DNA of 64,000 nucleotides from Thermococcus sp. 21S7 (GCF_012027615.1 NZ_SNUT01000008.1:37340-101339), one strand, 5' to 3'. Counted from the first letter of the stretch, positions 9,508-19,109 are shown. Notes: generated by a model not told the origin, from the sequence alone. Program-made: numbers and translations.

Positions 9508-10845
9508 TTATCCATCCCTCCTTCCACCTATCCTTTCGACGATCAGGGTGAGCCCCTTAACCTCAACAACCCTGACCTTCTCCCCGACGGGGATGTCCCC
9601 CCCATCCCTGCTCTCCGCCTTCCAGAGTTCGCCGTGGACCTTGACGACCCCCTCCGGGTCGAGGTCTTCAACGACCCTGCCAACCGCTCCCACCATCTCC
9701 TCCCTTCCGGCCTCCGGTTTTTTCCTGTGCGCCTTGACAACCGTCGCCGCACCGAAGAGGAAGAACAGTCCGAGAAGTATCGCCATGACGATGATGGCTA
9801 TTCTGAGCATCGAGTACGTTTCATCGGTCACCAGGTATTCACCCCCGTTTCCGCTGAAGAGCATGATTCCACCCAGGACGAACGTTACAACGCCCGCCAC
9901 GGTGAACAGTCCGAAGGTCGGCGTCAGCGCCTCTGCTATGAAGAATATCATGGCGAGGACGATGAGTATGAGGGCGGCGCTGCTGTAACCGAAGTAGCCC
10001 AGACCGATGAGGCCGAGGACGAGCATTATGGCACCTACCGTCTCTGGAACGTGCCAGCCGGGCGTGAGGAAGCCAAATATGAGGCCGATGAATCCTAGGT
10101 TGAGGAGGAGGTACGCTATCGTCGGGTCGGTTATGTACTTCACGACCGTGTCCCTGAAGGACGGCTCGATGTAAACGAGCCTTGCGTTCTTGAGATGCAG
10201 CGTTACCTTACCCTTTCCAGCCACGGGGACCTTTGTCTCCATTCCGTCGGCCTTCTGGAGGAGTTCGTCAACGTTCGTCGCGATGACCTCGATGACGCCG
10301 TACCTCAGGGCCTCCTCCGGCGTCACACTCCTGTCTTCCGTTATAAACTCCTCGGCGAGTGTCTCGTTTCTCCCGCTGATTCTCGCGAGCTCACGGATGT
10401 ACGCCACGTAGAAGTTGGTTATCTTGGGCGGCGCCTCGACGATGCTACCGTTCTGACCGTAGCCGAGTATCGGCCTGCATGCCCCTATGACCGTGCCCGG
10501 CGTCATCGCTATCAGGTGCGAGCTCAGGGCTATATACGTACCCGCGGAGGCCGCCATCCCGCCGGAGGGATGGACGTAGATTATGACGGGAACCTTTGAG
10601 TCCTGTATCCTCGTGACGATGGCCTGCATTGCATCGGCGCGGCCGCCCGGGGTGTTGAGTTCGATTATTATCGCCTCGGCATCCTTCCTCTCCCCCTCGC
10701 TGATGTATCTGTCGAACTGGTCAACGGTGTATCCCGTTATCATGCCGTCAACTTTGGCCACGTAAACCACGTTGCTTCGGGCATGGACGCTCGGAATGAG
10801 CATGAGGAGCATCAGCAGTGCAATCAGAGCAAACCTTGGCCTCAT
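9508..10845 (-). CDS. Stomatin-specific membrane serine protease, NfeD/ClpP class
   Basis: Homologue of P. horikoshii PH1510, a Ser-Lys dyad protease that degrades the stomatin C-terminus. A signal peptide (about residues 1-22) is followed by a ClpP-like domain with [11 protein letters not shown], the nucleophile Ser100 in [10 protein letters not shown], and Lys141 in APPKITNF. These match Ser97 and Lys138 of PH1510 with a constant offset of 3. Four or five transmembrane helices follow (about 245-400), then a cytoplasmic OB-fold NfeD domain ([20 protein letters not shown]). It is the first gene of a two-gene operon with the stomatin. Confidence 0.94.
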   Translation of the reverse strand: MRPRFALIALLMLLMLIPSVHARSNVVYVAKVDGMITGYTVDQFDRYISEGERKDAEAIIIELNTPGGRADAMQAIVTRIQDSKVPVIIYVHPSGGMAASAGTYIALSSHLIAMTPGTVIGACRPILGYGQNGSIVEAPPKITNFYVAYIRELARISGRNETLAEEFITEDRSVTPEEALRYGVIEVIATNVDELLQKADGMETKVPVAGKGKVTLHLKNARLVYIEPSFRDTVVKYITDPTIAYLLLNLGFIGLIFGFLTPGWHVPETVGAIMLVLGLIGLGYFGYSSAALILIVLAMIFFIAEALTPTFGLFTVAGVVTFVLGGIMLFSGNGGEYLVTDETYSMLRIAIIVMAILLGLFFLFGAATVVKAHRKKPEAGREEMVGAVGRVVEDLDPEGVVKVHGELWKAESRDGGDIPVGEKVRVVEVKGLTLIVERIGGRRDG

Positions 10846-10938
10846 CCTTACCGCCTAATAGAAGGATACCACTGAAGGGTTTAAATCTTTTGCCTGTTAT
10901 CCAAAAGTGATTTATACCTCCGACGTCAATCTTTTAAT

Positions 10939-11238
10939 ATGAGTTTGAAGACCCTCGTCAAGCTCTACCGCGTCGCCAGGGGCGATGAGAAGGTTGGGCT
11001 GGCATGGAAGCTTGTGCGGGAGGCGGCCAGGTATTCCATCCATGAACCTTATTGGGAGTTTCTCAAAAAGAGCTTTGACGTTCGCGCGGAGGATATAAAG
11101 GACGCCCTCCGCTTCCTCGAAGAACACGGAGAGGTTCAAATCAAACGCTCCATTGACGGTAAGAGGCTCTACGTCTCGACCCTAAAGGATATAAGGGAGA
11201 ACCCCGTTAGGCTCGACCGATGGCTGGGATTGACCTGA
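10939..11238 (+). CDS. Hypothetical protein, 99 aa, possible winged helix
   Basis: A small basic protein, mostly helical, with a beta-hairpin-like C-terminus (HGEVQIKRSIDGKRLYVSTL). This recalls a winged helix, but no family was recognised. A TATA-like TTTATACC at about 10911-10918 fits a start near 10939. It overlaps the next gene (DNA glycosylase) by 19 bases, so they are likely co-transcribed. Confidence 0.72.
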   Translation: MSLKTLVKLYRVARGDEKVGLAWKLVREAARYSIHEPYWEFLKKSFDVRAEDIKDALRFLEEHGEVQIKRSIDGKRLYVSTLKDIRENPVRLDRWLGLT

Positions 11239-12050
11239 GGAAGACGGCGGGCGAGATGATACGCAACGGAACGTGGAAGTTCGAAGACGGTGTTTTCTAC
11301 CAGGCTTTTGAGAGCGGTATCGCCGGCTACGATGGAGAGGACTTCATTCTTCCCGATTCGTGGGGCAGAGGGGAAAGGAAGTCCGCGAAGGAAAAGCTGT
11401 CCTTTGTCCTCGGTCTCAAAACTGATCTGGATTCCTTCTACGCCGAGATAAGCGATTCCCCCTTCGCTTTCTTGGTCGACGAGTTTCACGGCCTCACCGC
11501 TCCCGCCTCACCGAGCACGTACCAGGCGCTGGTTGAGACGATAGCCCAGCAGCAGGTCAGCTTCGAATTCGCCCAGAGAACTATCGCGAACCTCGTGAAG
11601 CTCGCGGGCAGACAGGTGGGAGATTTACACGCATTCCCCGCCCCCGAGAGAATAGCGTCCCTGAGCGAGGAGGAGCTGAAAGGGGCCAAGCTCGGCTATA
11701 GGGCGGGCTACATAAAGTCCCTGACGGAGCTTTATCTTGCCAAAAAGCTCGACCTCGAACTCTGGGACTGGAACGTTGAGGAGGCCATCAAGTATCTCAC
11801 GGGGTTCAGGGGAATAGGGAGATGGAGCGCCGAGCTTCTCCTCGCGTATGGCCTTAGAAAGAACGTCTATCCGGCCGGGGACCTCGGGCTCAGGAGGGGG
11901 ATAGCAAAGATTTTTGGAAAGCGCGTTAAGGAAGTCCGTGAGAACGACGTGAGGGAAGTAATCGAGCCATACGGGAAGTGGAAAGGGCTTCTGGCCTTTT
12001 ACATCACCTGCTACGACAGGAAGACCGAGATGGAGAGGAAGAGAAAATGA
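11220..12050 (+). CDS. DNA-3-methyladenine glycosylase, AlkA-like HhH-GPD family
   Basis: A base excision repair enzyme of 276 residues that removes alkylated purines. The helix-hairpin-helix is LTGFRGIGRWSAELLLAYG and the catalytic aspartate is D221 in PAGDLGLRRG. The segment TYQALVETIAQQQVSFEFA matches the AlkA core. There is no iron-sulfur cysteine cluster, which separates it from EndoIII/MutY. It overlaps the preceding small gene by 19 bases and the following coiled-coil gene by 4 bases (ATGA). The exact substrate range is inferred. Confidence 0.88.
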   Translation: MAGIDLRKTAGEMIRNGTWKFEDGVFYQAFESGIAGYDGEDFILPDSWGRGERKSAKEKLSFVLGLKTDLDSFYAEISDSPFAFLVDEFHGLTAPASPSTYQALVETIAQQQVSFEFAQRTIANLVKLAGRQVGDLHAFPAPERIASLSEEELKGAKLGYRAGYIKSLTELYLAKKLDLELWDWNVEEAIKYLTGFRGIGRWSAELLLAYGLRKNVYPAGDLGLRRGIAKIFGKRVKEVRENDVREVIEPYGKWKGLLAFYITCYDRKTEMERKRK

Positions 12051-12379
12051 GGGAGGTTAGGATTGTCCTGGAAAAAGAGAGATTCAAAGCCCTGAAGGGG
12101 CACGACATCAACGCTCTCCTTCGCGAAAACCTCCCCCGGGTGGAGGATACACTGAGGGCCGAGCGCGAGGAGGTTCTGCTGGAGAGGATAGCCAAGCTGG
12201 AGGAGAAGCTCGGGGAGATGGAAGGGGAGATAGAGGAGCTCAGGGAATTCTATGAGAGGGCTTTGAGGGACAAGGAATTCATGATGGCCCAACGTGAGAG
12301 GCTGAAACGGGAAAACGAAGAGCTCAGAAAGAATGTCGAGGAGAAAAGGAGAGAGCTTGAGAAAGTTCACAGATCATGA
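12047..12379 (+). CDS. Coiled-coil protein, 110 aa
   Basis: The ATG at 12047 overlaps the stop of the glycosylase gene as ATGA; this is chosen over the upstream start at 11978, which would lie inside that gene. The protein is almost wholly helical with heptad-like patterns (about residues 40-105: LLERIAKLEEKLGEMEGE, RLKRENEELRKNVEEKRR). No catalytic motif is seen. It probably acts as a structural or adaptor protein, but its function is unknown. Confidence 0.72.
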   Translation: MREVRIVLEKERFKALKGHDINALLRENLPRVEDTLRAEREEVLLERIAKLEEKLGEMEGEIEELREFYERALRDKEFMMAQRERLKRENEELRKNVEEKRRELEKVHRS

Positions 12380-12406
12380 ACGGGCCGTTCATGGAGTGTG
12401 AACGAG

Positions 12407-12805
12407 ATGAAGCTTATCATCAAGCCGAACAAGGGCTTCGGGAAAATCGAGGTCGAGATAAACGAAGAACTGTGGGGGGAGATAGAGCGTCTCGGCGAGA
12501 GATACGGCGTTTCTCCTGAGAGGGTCATAGAGATTGCCCTCGCCGGGGAGTTCAAGGAGCCCAAAGGCGATCTTGGGGAGCTTGAGAGGAAGGTGAGAGA
12601 GCTTGAGGAAAAAACATGGGAGCTTGAGAAGGAGTACGCCCCGCTCCGCTTCAAGGCCTACGGCCTGAGCGAGGACAACAAGATACTCGCCATCGAGCTC
12701 TCGGGCCTAATAGCCGAGAACAGCCAGCTTAAGAGGTTTCTGAGAATGAAGCCCGAGCGCAACGTCGAGCTGAGAAAGCTTATATCCTACTACCTCCAAG
12801 GTTGA
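12407..12805 (+). CDS. Coiled-coil protein with a possible ribbon-helix-helix-like N-terminus, 132 aa
   Basis: The ATG at 12407 has GGAG 10 bases upstream; the GTG at 12398 is too close to that site. The N-terminus (MKLIIKPNKGFGKIEVEINE, then LGERYGVSPERVIEIALAG) looks like a beta strand followed by helix-turn-helix, as in small RHH-type DNA-binding proteins. A coiled coil follows (about 50-80). The C-terminal region is helical. It sits 27 bases after another coiled-coil protein, and the two may interact. Its function is unknown. Confidence 0.7.
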   Translation: MKLIIKPNKGFGKIEVEINEELWGEIERLGERYGVSPERVIEIALAGEFKEPKGDLGELERKVRELEEKTWELEKEYAPLRFKAYGLSEDNKILAIELSGLIAENSQLKRFLRMKPERNVELRKLISYYLQG

Positions 12806-12810
12806 ACCGC

Positions 12811-12861
12811 GGATGATGACAGCGAATTGCGCGGATCGGTGAAGAGCAACGCTATCTGACG
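12811..12861 (+). ncRNA. C/D box guide sRNA
   Basis: The elements appear in order and with archaeal spacing. Box C is ATGATGA (12813-12819), followed by a 12-nt guide (12820-12831) and D' box CGGA (12832-12835). After a 3-nt spacer comes C' box GTGAAGA (12839-12845), a 10-nt guide (12846-12855) and D box CTGA (12856-12859). Such RNAs with L7Ae, Nop5 and fibrillarin direct 2'-O-methylation at the target base paired to the fifth guide nucleotide upstream of D or D'. It begins 6 bases after a stop codon and may be processed from that mRNA. I could not assign rRNA or tRNA targets. Confidence 0.72.
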
Positions 12862-12924
12862 CCGTCCCGGGCGGGCAGTGACGATTCCAAGACGGGCTGA
12901 ACCGCTCCGCGGTTGTGACGTACC

Positions 12925-13428
12925 CTATGAGCGCCGAGCCCGTCCGGGGCGTTTTCTCCGGCGCTTCTTTGGCAGCAGCCTCACGGGACTGCCGCAGTCG
13001 GGGCAGATTCCCTCCGGCGGCATCTCGGAAAACTTCTTCCCGCAGCCGATGCAGACGTAGTTCCAGCGGATGACTCGCTTTATCCCGCGCTTCAGGGTTC
13101 TGAACTCTATCCCTAGGGTTTTCGCTATGTTCTGCAGGTTGTAGTCGTCGGTGAAGAGAACCCCCCCGAGCTCGTACGCGAGGGCGAGAACCTCAAGGTC
13201 TGCCTCGCTGAGTTCGTTTAACTCGCCCGTCTTTCTGGCCGCTTCCCTTACAGCCTCAAGGCTCTCCCGAGATGGGGACAGAACCCTCACCTTTCCGGCG
13301 CTTATCAGCCCCTCTAAGAAAAGCCTCGACTCGGGGTCTTTCACCTCATCGACGACCTTCGGCGTCGTAACGCCTTCCACCTCGAACCCCTGAATGAAGA
13401 CCGCCGCATCGATGACCTGAACCTTCAT
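12925..13428 (-). CDS. nob1: Endonuclease Nob1 (PIN domain plus zinc ribbon)
   Basis: It matures the 3' end of 16S rRNA. The N-terminal PIN domain shows the acidic residues in [24 protein letters not shown] and [13 protein letters not shown]. The C-terminal zinc ribbon is VCIGCGKKF followed by ICPDCGSPV, and the extreme C-terminus is a basic tail. The 167-residue length fits P. horikoshii Nob1. It is convergent with the coiled-coil gene, with the C/D sRNA lying between them. Confidence 0.92.
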   Translation of the reverse strand: MKVQVIDAAVFIQGFEVEGVTTPKVVDEVKDPESRLFLEGLISAGKVRVLSPSRESLEAVREAARKTGELNELSEADLEVLALAYELGGVLFTDDYNLQNIAKTLGIEFRTLKRGIKRVIRWNYVCIGCGKKFSEMPPEGICPDCGSPVRLLPKKRRRKRPGRARRS

Positions 13429-13487
13429 GGCCTAAACTCGGAGAAACCCTTTTTTAGATTTCCGTCGAAATGAAGCCGGTGGTGCGG

Positions 13488-14255
13488 ATGAAGGTTGACC
13501 TGAACTCGGACCTCGGCGAGAGCTTCGGGAGGTACAAGCTCGGCCTCGACGAGGAGGTCATGAACTACATTACGAGCGCCAACGTTGCAACGGGCTGGCA
13601 CGCCGGTGACCCGATGGTCATGAGAAGGACGGTCAGGCTCGCGAAGGAGAAGGGCGTTGCCGTCGGGGTGCACCCCGGCTACCCGGACCTTCTCGGCTTC
13701 GGAAGGAGGTACATGAAGCTCTCACCCGAGGAAGCTCGCAACTACATCCTCTATCAGATCGGCGCCCTCTACGCCTTCACGAGGGCGGAAGGAATCGAGC
13801 TCCAGCACGTCAAGCCGCACGGGGCACTTTACAACGCCCTCGTTAAAGAGGAAGAGCTCGCGAGAGCTGTGATAGAGGGAATAGCGGACTTCGATAGGAA
13901 CCTGATATTCGTGGCCCTCTCCGGCTCAAGACCTGCAGAGATAGCGGAGGAGATGGGGGTTAAGGTAGCCCACGAGGTCTTCGCGGACCGCGCGTACAAC
14001 CCCGACGGAACGCTCGTCCCGCGCTCGAAGCCCGGAGCGGTTATCCACGAGGTGGAGGAGATAGCGGAGCGCGTGGTCTCGATGGTCAAGGACGGTGGAG
14101 TCAGGGCAATAAACGGGGAATGGGTCGAGCTTAGAGCAGATACAATCTGCGTCCACGGTGACAACCCAAGGGCGGTTGAACTCGCGGCGAGGATAAGGAG
14201 GGTCCTTGAGGAGGAGGGCGTTAGGGTAGTGCCGATGAGGGAAGTCGTGCGGTGA
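13488..14255 (+). CDS. pxpA: 5-oxoprolinase subunit A (LamB/YcsF family)
   Basis: PxpABC opens 5-oxoproline (pyroglutamate) to glutamate with ATP. Subunit A of 255 residues shows the family start [13 protein letters not shown], then [26 protein letters not shown] and [13 protein letters not shown]. The ATG at 13488 is chosen because GGTGGTG lies a few bases before it; the ATG at 13470 lacks such a site. The order pxpA-pxpB-pxpC on one strand with close spacing supports the assignment. 5-oxoproline forms spontaneously from glutamine and glutamate at high temperature, which suits a hyperthermophile. Confidence 0.94.
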   Translation: MKVDLNSDLGESFGRYKLGLDEEVMNYITSANVATGWHAGDPMVMRRTVRLAKEKGVAVGVHPGYPDLLGFGRRYMKLSPEEARNYILYQIGALYAFTRAEGIELQHVKPHGALYNALVKEEELARAVIEGIADFDRNLIFVALSGSRPAEIAEEMGVKVAHEVFADRAYNPDGTLVPRSKPGAVIHEVEEIAERVVSMVKDGGVRAINGEWVELRADTICVHGDNPRAVELAARIRRVLEEEGVRVVPMREVVR

Positions 14256-14259
14256 GACC

Positions 14260-14955
14260 ATGCAACCAACGATAAAACCCGCCGGCGATTCAGCGCTGCT
14301 CGTGTCCTTCGGCGAGGTCATCGACGAGGAAGTAAACGCCAGAGTCCATGCCATTGCCGATGCAGTGGAGAGGGCTGACTTTGAATGGCTCGTTGAGGTG
14401 GTGCCGGCTTACTCGACGGTCTACGTCTTCTACGACCCCATCAAGGCGAGCTTCAGCGAGGTGAAGGCAGCCATTGAGCCCCTCCTTCAGGTTCCGCCGG
14501 AATCCTTCAAGGGGAAGCTCGTCGAGATACCCGTAGTTTACGGCGGCCGGTACAGCCCGGATATCGGCTTTGTGGCGGACCACAACGGCCTGGCCGTCGA
14601 TGACGTTATCGAGATACATTCCAAGCCGACCTACCGCGTCTACTTCCTCGGCTTTCTGCCGGGCTTCGCATACCTCGGAGGCATGGACGAGCGTATAGCG
14701 ACACCCCGCCTTGAGAAGCCCAGACTGAAGGTTCCCGCCGGCTCCGTTGGAATAGCGGGGAAGCAGACCGGCATCTATCCCCTCGAAAGCCCCGGCGGCT
14801 GGAGGCTCATTGGAAGGACTCCGCTCAGACTGTTCAACCCTGAGAGGGAACCCCCGACCCTTCTAAGGCCCGGTGACATGGTGAGGTTCGTCCCAATCGA
14901 CGAGTCCGAGTTCCGGGAGCTCTACGAGGCCGAATGGGGGAATGGAGATGATTGA
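14260..14955 (+). CDS. pxpB: 5-oxoprolinase subunit B (KipI family)
   Basis: A 231-residue KipI-family protein. Family motifs are GDSALLVSFGEVID at the start, PVVYGG in the middle, and FLGFLPGFAYLGGMDERIATPR with PAGSVGIAGKQTGIYP. It starts 4 bases after pxpA and overlaps pxpC by 14 bases, so it is translated from the same mRNA. It forms the ATP-using part of the complex with PxpC. The older annotation of such genes as allophanate hydrolase subunit 1 reflects homology only. Confidence 0.93.
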   Translation: MQPTIKPAGDSALLVSFGEVIDEEVNARVHAIADAVERADFEWLVEVVPAYSTVYVFYDPIKASFSEVKAAIEPLLQVPPESFKGKLVEIPVVYGGRYSPDIGFVADHNGLAVDDVIEIHSKPTYRVYFLGFLPGFAYLGGMDERIATPRLEKPRLKVPAGSVGIAGKQTGIYPLESPGGWRLIGRTPLRLFNPEREPPTLLRPGDMVRFVPIDESEFRELYEAEWGNGDD

Positions 14956-15952
14956 GCTCCTCAACGTTCCTTCACTCCTCACCGTTCAGGACTCCGGCAG
15001 GAGGGGCTACCGAAAGCTCGGTGTCCCTGTTTCCGGCTTCATGGATGATTACTCCGCGAGGATAGCGAACTACCTCGTCGGAAACCCCGGTGACGCGCCC
15101 CTCCTTGAGTTCCTCCTCGCCGGCCCAACGCTCAGGTTCAACGCTTCCTGCGTTTTTGCTGTTGCTGGGGACGTTGACGTGAAGCTCAACGGCACCCCCG
15201 TAGAACCCTGGATGAGCCACTGGGCAAAGAGGGGGGATATCCTTGAGGTTGGCGCATTGAAAAGTGGGCTCTACGGTTACATAGCCTTCGCTGGAGGGAT
15301 AAAGTGTGAGCCGCTCCTCGGGAGTTGCTCGGCCTATCCCAAGGCCGGGCTTGGAAGGCCGCTGAAGGCCGGGGATGTTCTGAACATCGGCTACGCGATA
15401 CTGACCGGGAAGGATGGGAGATACCTCCCTCCGGAACTGAGGCCGGACTATTCAGCGAAAGAAAAGACCGTTCGCGTTGTTCTCGGCCCCAACCTCGACC
15501 ACTTCACCGGGGAGGGGATAGAGACCTTCCTGAGCGAGTCCTACACCGTAACTCCCGAGTCCGACAGGATGGGCTACCGTCTCGATGGAAAGGCCATAGA
15601 GCACTCGGAGAAGGGCGCAGGGATAGTGACGGACGCCATACCGACAGGCTCGATTCAGGTTCCGGCCAACGGAAAGCCAATAGTGATGCTCCGCGACGCC
15701 CAGACGACCGGTGGCTACGCGAAGATAGCCGTCGTTTCAACGGCGGACCTCCCCCTAGTTGCACAGAGCCGGCCGGGGGAGAGGCTGAGGTTTGAGGCGG
15801 TGAGCGTCGACGAAGCCCGGGAGCTGCTGATTAAGCGCGAGAGAACCCTGATGGCAATCAGGGACTTCCTCGACGGTAAGATGCGCGCCTACAGGATAAG
15901 AACAGGGGAAGAAGAGATGATTGCGTTCACAAAAGTGGAAGGAGGAGGTTAG
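14942..15952 (+). CDS. pxpC: 5-oxoprolinase subunit C (KipA family)
   Basis: A 336-residue KipA/biotin-dependent carboxyltransferase-like protein. Recognisable parts are [37 protein letters not shown], and the late segments [15 protein letters not shown] and [17 protein letters not shown]. The start is ATG 14942 or ATG 14948. It overlaps pxpB by 14 bases and the convergent UPF0179 gene by 4 bases at its 3' end. It completes the 5-oxoprolinase complex. Confidence 0.93.
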   Translation: MEMIELLNVPSLLTVQDSGRRGYRKLGVPVSGFMDDYSARIANYLVGNPGDAPLLEFLLAGPTLRFNASCVFAVAGDVDVKLNGTPVEPWMSHWAKRGDILEVGALKSGLYGYIAFAGGIKCEPLLGSCSAYPKAGLGRPLKAGDVLNIGYAILTGKDGRYLPPELRPDYSAKEKTVRVVLGPNLDHFTGEGIETFLSESYTVTPESDRMGYRLDGKAIEHSEKGAGIVTDAIPTGSIQVPANGKPIVMLRDAQTTGGYAKIAVVSTADLPLVAQSRPGERLRFEAVSVDEARELLIKRERTLMAIRDFLDGKMRAYRIRTGEEEMIAFTKVEGGG

Positions 15953-16383
15953 TCCTTCTTGCGCATGACCTTGACGACCTTGTAGGTCTTGCCGTCGCAC
16001 TCGACGTCGTCGAGGATTTCTATTATCTTCACGTGGTCGCCCTCGAAGAGGCCCTCGGGCCTGAAGAGGTCGGCCTTTTCCTTGTCGCTGCAGTCCGCGA
16101 AGTGGAGCTTTATCACCGAGCCCGCTATGGCCAGCCTCGGCTCTATCGCGACCTCGATGCTCGGCTCGACGACTTCAACAACCCTAACCTTGCCCTCGTG
16201 AAGCGGACAGGAGTGTGAGGGCATGCTCCTTACCCGGAGGATTTTGTACCTCCTGCCGGGTTCGAGGTTTCCGACGCAGACTCCTGCGAGCTTGCACGTC
16301 TTGCACGGTTCTGCCGGGCCGTAATATATGAATTCAACCCCTGGTCTTGCCAGCTTTTCCCCAACTAACGTGATTATTGCCAT
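15949..16383 (-). CDS. UPF0179 family protein
   Basis: A 144-residue archaeal protein of unknown function. It has several conserved cysteines: [10 protein letters not shown] near residue 30, SCPLH near 65 and [12 protein letters not shown] near 100. Metal or iron-sulfur binding is plausible but unproven. The start at 16383 ([15 protein letters not shown]) is the usual family start. It is convergent with pxpC and lies 33 bases from the end of egsA upstream, so it may be transcribed with egsA. Confidence 0.88.
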   Translation of the reverse strand: MAIITLVGEKLARPGVEFIYYGPAEPCKTCKLAGVCVGNLEPGRRYKILRVRSMPSHSCPLHEGKVRVVEVVEPSIEVAIEPRLAIAGSVIKLHFADCSDKEKADLFRPEGLFEGDHVKIIEILDDVECDGKTYKVVKVMRKKD

Positions 16384-16416
16384 TCCAAACACCTCCGTTT
16401 TGTGAAGCGGTGATCT

Positions 16417-17457
16417 TCAGATGACTCCTGTGATTTTAGCGGCCTTCTCGGCTGCCTCTCGCGTGAGACCGTCCTTCCCGAGGATCGTATACCTCTCGGG
16501 CCTTATCGTGTGGGCAATCGTGAGGGCCTCGATTATGTACTCCGGGTCGATCCCAAGTTCGTATGCGTTAGTTGGCGCCCCGACCTTCTTTAAGGTTTCC
16601 CTAATTCTCTCCCACTTTAGGCCGTGGAGGTAGGCCATTATTATCGCCCCAACGCCGACCTGCTCGCCGTGCAGGGCCGGTTTCGGTGCTATGGCATCGA
16701 GCGCGTGGCTGAAGAGGTGCTCCGCGCCGCTCGCTGGCCTTGAAGAGCCGGCTATGCTCATGGCCACGCCGCACGAGATGAGGCCCTTCACAACCTTTCT
16801 CACGCTCTCCTCGTTGCCCAGCCTTATTATGTCGGCGTTCTTTATCACCATCTTGGCGCTCATCAGACTCAGCGAAGCCGCGTACTCGCTGTAGTACTCG
16901 CCCTTTATCCTGTGGGCCAGCTGCCAGTCCTTTACAGCGGTCAGGTTGCTTATCATGTCGCCCACTCCAGCGGCTAGGTAGCGGTAGGGGGCGGTTTTGA
17001 TGACCCTGACGTCGGCTATCACCGCCACGGGCGGCACGGCCTTGACGGAGGTCTTGGTTCCGAGGTCTTTGATGGATGCATTTGCACTCGCTATGCCGTC
17101 GTGGGAAGCGGTTGTCGGAAAGCTTATGAATGGAATCCCCGCTTTGAAAGAGGCGAGCTTGGCGACGTCGATTATACTTCCGCCGCCGACGGCTATGAGC
17201 CAGTCAATGTTATCGTCCCTGATTTTAGCAAGGGTTCTCTCAACCTCCTCCATGCTGGCCTCTCGAAGTACCAGCGCGTTTACATCAAACGATTCCCTGA
17301 GGCTCTCTTCGATGTCCCTTCCGGCTATCTTCTTGGTCTTTGGTCCGTAGAGCACTAGAGCCCTCTCGCCGAGGCCGAGCCTCCTCGCAACGTTAACAGC
17401 CTCCCCCTTGAGATCCTCGCCGAGCAAAACCTCCCGCGGGAGCTGCATCAGGTGCAC
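16417..17457 (-). CDS. egsA: sn-Glycerol-1-phosphate dehydrogenase
   Basis: It reduces dihydroxyacetone phosphate to sn-glycerol-1-phosphate, which sets the stereochemistry of archaeal membrane lipids. The NAD(P) site is AVGGGSIIDVAKLASF, with FPTTASHDGIAS after it. Zinc ligands are expected at histidines in HLFSHALD and HGEQVGVGA. The start is GTG at 17457: the protein then begins MHLMQLPREVLLGEDL, as in Pyrococcus, and GGTGAGG lies 7 bases upstream. At 346 residues it is full length. It is divergent from the DUF63 gene. Confidence 0.95.
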   Translation of the reverse strand: MHLMQLPREVLLGEDLKGEAVNVARRLGLGERALVLYGPKTKKIAGRDIEESLRESFDVNALVLREASMEEVERTLAKIRDDNIDWLIAVGGGSIIDVAKLASFKAGIPFISFPTTASHDGIASANASIKDLGTKTSVKAVPPVAVIADVRVIKTAPYRYLAAGVGDMISNLTAVKDWQLAHRIKGEYYSEYAASLSLMSAKMVIKNADIIRLGNEESVRKVVKGLISCGVAMSIAGSSRPASGAEHLFSHALDAIAPKPALHGEQVGVGAIIMAYLHGLKWERIRETLKKVGAPTNAYELGIDPEYIIEALTIAHTIRPERYTILGKDGLTREAAEKAAKITGVI

Positions 17458-17530
17458 TTTTTCCCTCACCGCTTAACCATAGGGTGGGAAAAGCTTTAAG
17501 GCTATCGGAACAACGGTCTATGGTGGTCGA

Positions 17531-18340
17531 ATGGGGCTCTACGAGTTCTTTTACGAGTACTTCATCAGACCTATACAGGAGAATCAGGGTTACAACCTGG
17601 TGAACACGACTGTGTACGCCATAATCCTTGGAGTGGCGGTTCTTCTGCTCTACAGGATGCTCAAGCGGATGGGTGTAAAGGTTGACGACCGCTTCTTCAG
17701 GGCCCTCATTCCGTACATAATCCTCGGCCCGCTGATGAGGAGCATGACGGACGTCGGAATTCTGCCTAGAACCTACCTGACCGTCAGCCCCGGCGGCTAC
17801 TTCGTCATAGCGGCCTTTGCGATAGCCTCTCTGTACGTCGTCTGGAGGAACTGCCCGGGTGAGAAGCTCTATTCCCTCTACCGGGACTTTGGATGGGTTC
17901 TGCTCGGCGGGCTCGTCTTCGTCCTGATAATAAACCTGGGGAAGGTTGACTTCAACCCCGGGGTCTTCAAATACTTCATCCCGGCGCTGATAATAGCCGA
18001 GGCCTTCATATGGCTCGTCTCGAAGAAGCTCGCCCTCGTTAGGGCTAACTCGCTCCTCTTCTACACCCATTTCTACGACGCGACAACAACGTTCGTTGGA
18101 ATTCAGTTCCTTGGCTTCTGGGAGCAGCACGTCCTCGCGAGATGGCTGATGGATACCTTTGGAACGCCGGCGGTTATATACGCCGAGAAGTTTATTATAC
18201 TGCTTCCAATCGTCTGGATACTGGACAGGGCCATGACGGAGGAGGACCAGGATTTAATAAACTTCGTGAAGCTCACGATGTTCATCCTGGGTTTTGGCCC
18301 GGGAACGAGGAATCTGCTGATAATGCTGATGGGTGGTTGA
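17531..18340 (+). CDS. DUF63 family membrane protein
   Basis: A 269-residue archaeal membrane protein with about seven hydrophobic segments. Characteristic stretches are GYNLVNTTVYAIILG near residue 20, then PYIILGPLMRSMTDVG. HFYDATTTFVG in the centre contains conserved polar residues within the membrane region. GGTGG precedes the ATG at 17531. Function is unknown. Its stop codon lies one base before the start of the IMPase gene, so the next three genes form an operon. Confidence 0.9.
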   Translation: MGLYEFFYEYFIRPIQENQGYNLVNTTVYAIILGVAVLLLYRMLKRMGVKVDDRFFRALIPYIILGPLMRSMTDVGILPRTYLTVSPGGYFVIAAFAIASLYVVWRNCPGEKLYSLYRDFGWVLLGGLVFVLIINLGKVDFNPGVFKYFIPALIIAEAFIWLVSKKLALVRANSLLFYTHFYDATTTFVGIQFLGFWEQHVLARWLMDTFGTPAVIYAEKFIILLPIVWILDRAMTEEDQDLINFVKLTMFILGFGPGTRNLLIMLMGG

Positions 18341-18341
18341 T

Positions 18342-19109
18342 ATGATAAACTGGAACGAGATAGCCCTCGAAACCGCGAGGGAGGTTGAGAAGGAAGTGAT
18401 GCCCCTCTTCGGCACCCCAAAGGCCGGGGAGGAAATGGGAGAAAACGTCAGTGGGGACGTTACCAAGTACGTTGACAAAGTGGCTGAGGACGTCGTTCTG
18501 AGCAGGCTCCAGCCGTTGGGGGTCAACATAGTCAGCGAGGAAATAGGCTTCATAGACAACGGGAGCGACTACACCGTCATCGTTGACCCGATAGACGGAT
18601 CCTACAACTTCGCCGCTGGGATACCAATATTCGCCTTCAGCTTCGCTGTCTTCAGGAGAAACGAACCCATCTACGGTGCGATATACGAGTTCGTGCCGAG
18701 GCACTTCTACGAGGCAGTACCGGGTGGGGGGGCCTATATGGACGGAAGGCCCATTAGGGTAAGAAAACCCGGGCGCGGGAAGGAAGCTTTGAGCTTCTAC
18801 ACGCGCGGCAGGTGTCTGGGATTAATAGAGCGGGTCAAGCGGGTTCGGGTCCTCGGGGCCATAGCGGTTGAGCTGACCTACCTCGCCAAGGGGGCCCTCG
18901 ACGGCGTATTGGACATAAGGAACTACGTGAGGACGACAGACATAGCCGCGGGTGTGCTTATAGCCAAGGAAGCTGGAGCGATAGTCACCGACGAGACCGG
19001 TAGGGAGCTGGGGCTGAGGCTCGACGCGACCACCAAGACTAACGTCATAGCCGTTAACGACCGCTACCTGCTGGATATAATCCTGGAGGAGCTGGAAAAT
19101 GAGTCTTGA
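18342..19109 (+). CDS. Inositol monophosphatase / fructose-1,6-bisphosphatase family
   Basis: A 255-residue Mg2+-dependent, Li+-sensitive-type phosphatase. Metal motifs are VSEEIGF, VDPIDGSYNFAAG and RTTDIAAGVLIAKEAGA. Archaeal members act on both inositol-1-phosphate and fructose-1,6-bisphosphate, so it may serve phospholipid head-group or di-myo-inositol phosphate synthesis, or sugar metabolism. The ATG at 18342 is chosen because GGGTGG lies 5 bases upstream; the GTG at 18333 falls inside that site. It overlaps the rhomboid gene by 11 bases. Confidence 0.92.
   Translation: MINWNEIALETAREVEKEVMPLFGTPKAGEEMGENVSGDVTKYVDKVAEDVVLSRLQPLGVNIVSEEIGFIDNGSDYTVIVDPIDGSYNFAAGIPIFAFSFAVFRRNEPIYGAIYEFVPRHFYEAVPGGGAYMDGRPIRVRKPGRGKEALSFYTRGRCLGLIERVKRVRVLGAIAVELTYLAKGALDGVLDIRNYVRTTDIAAGVLIAKEAGAIVTDETGRELGLRLDATTKTNVIAVNDRYLLDIILEELENES

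Noticed and set aside
15325..15795. A 156-codon frame inside pxpC
   Set aside because: It is a shifted-frame shadow of a clear KipA-family gene, with no start signal.
17393..18130. A 245-codon minus-strand frame opposite the DUF63 gene
   Set aside because: The plus strand has a membrane protein with the DUF63 pattern. The opposite frame is charged and low in hydrophobic cores.
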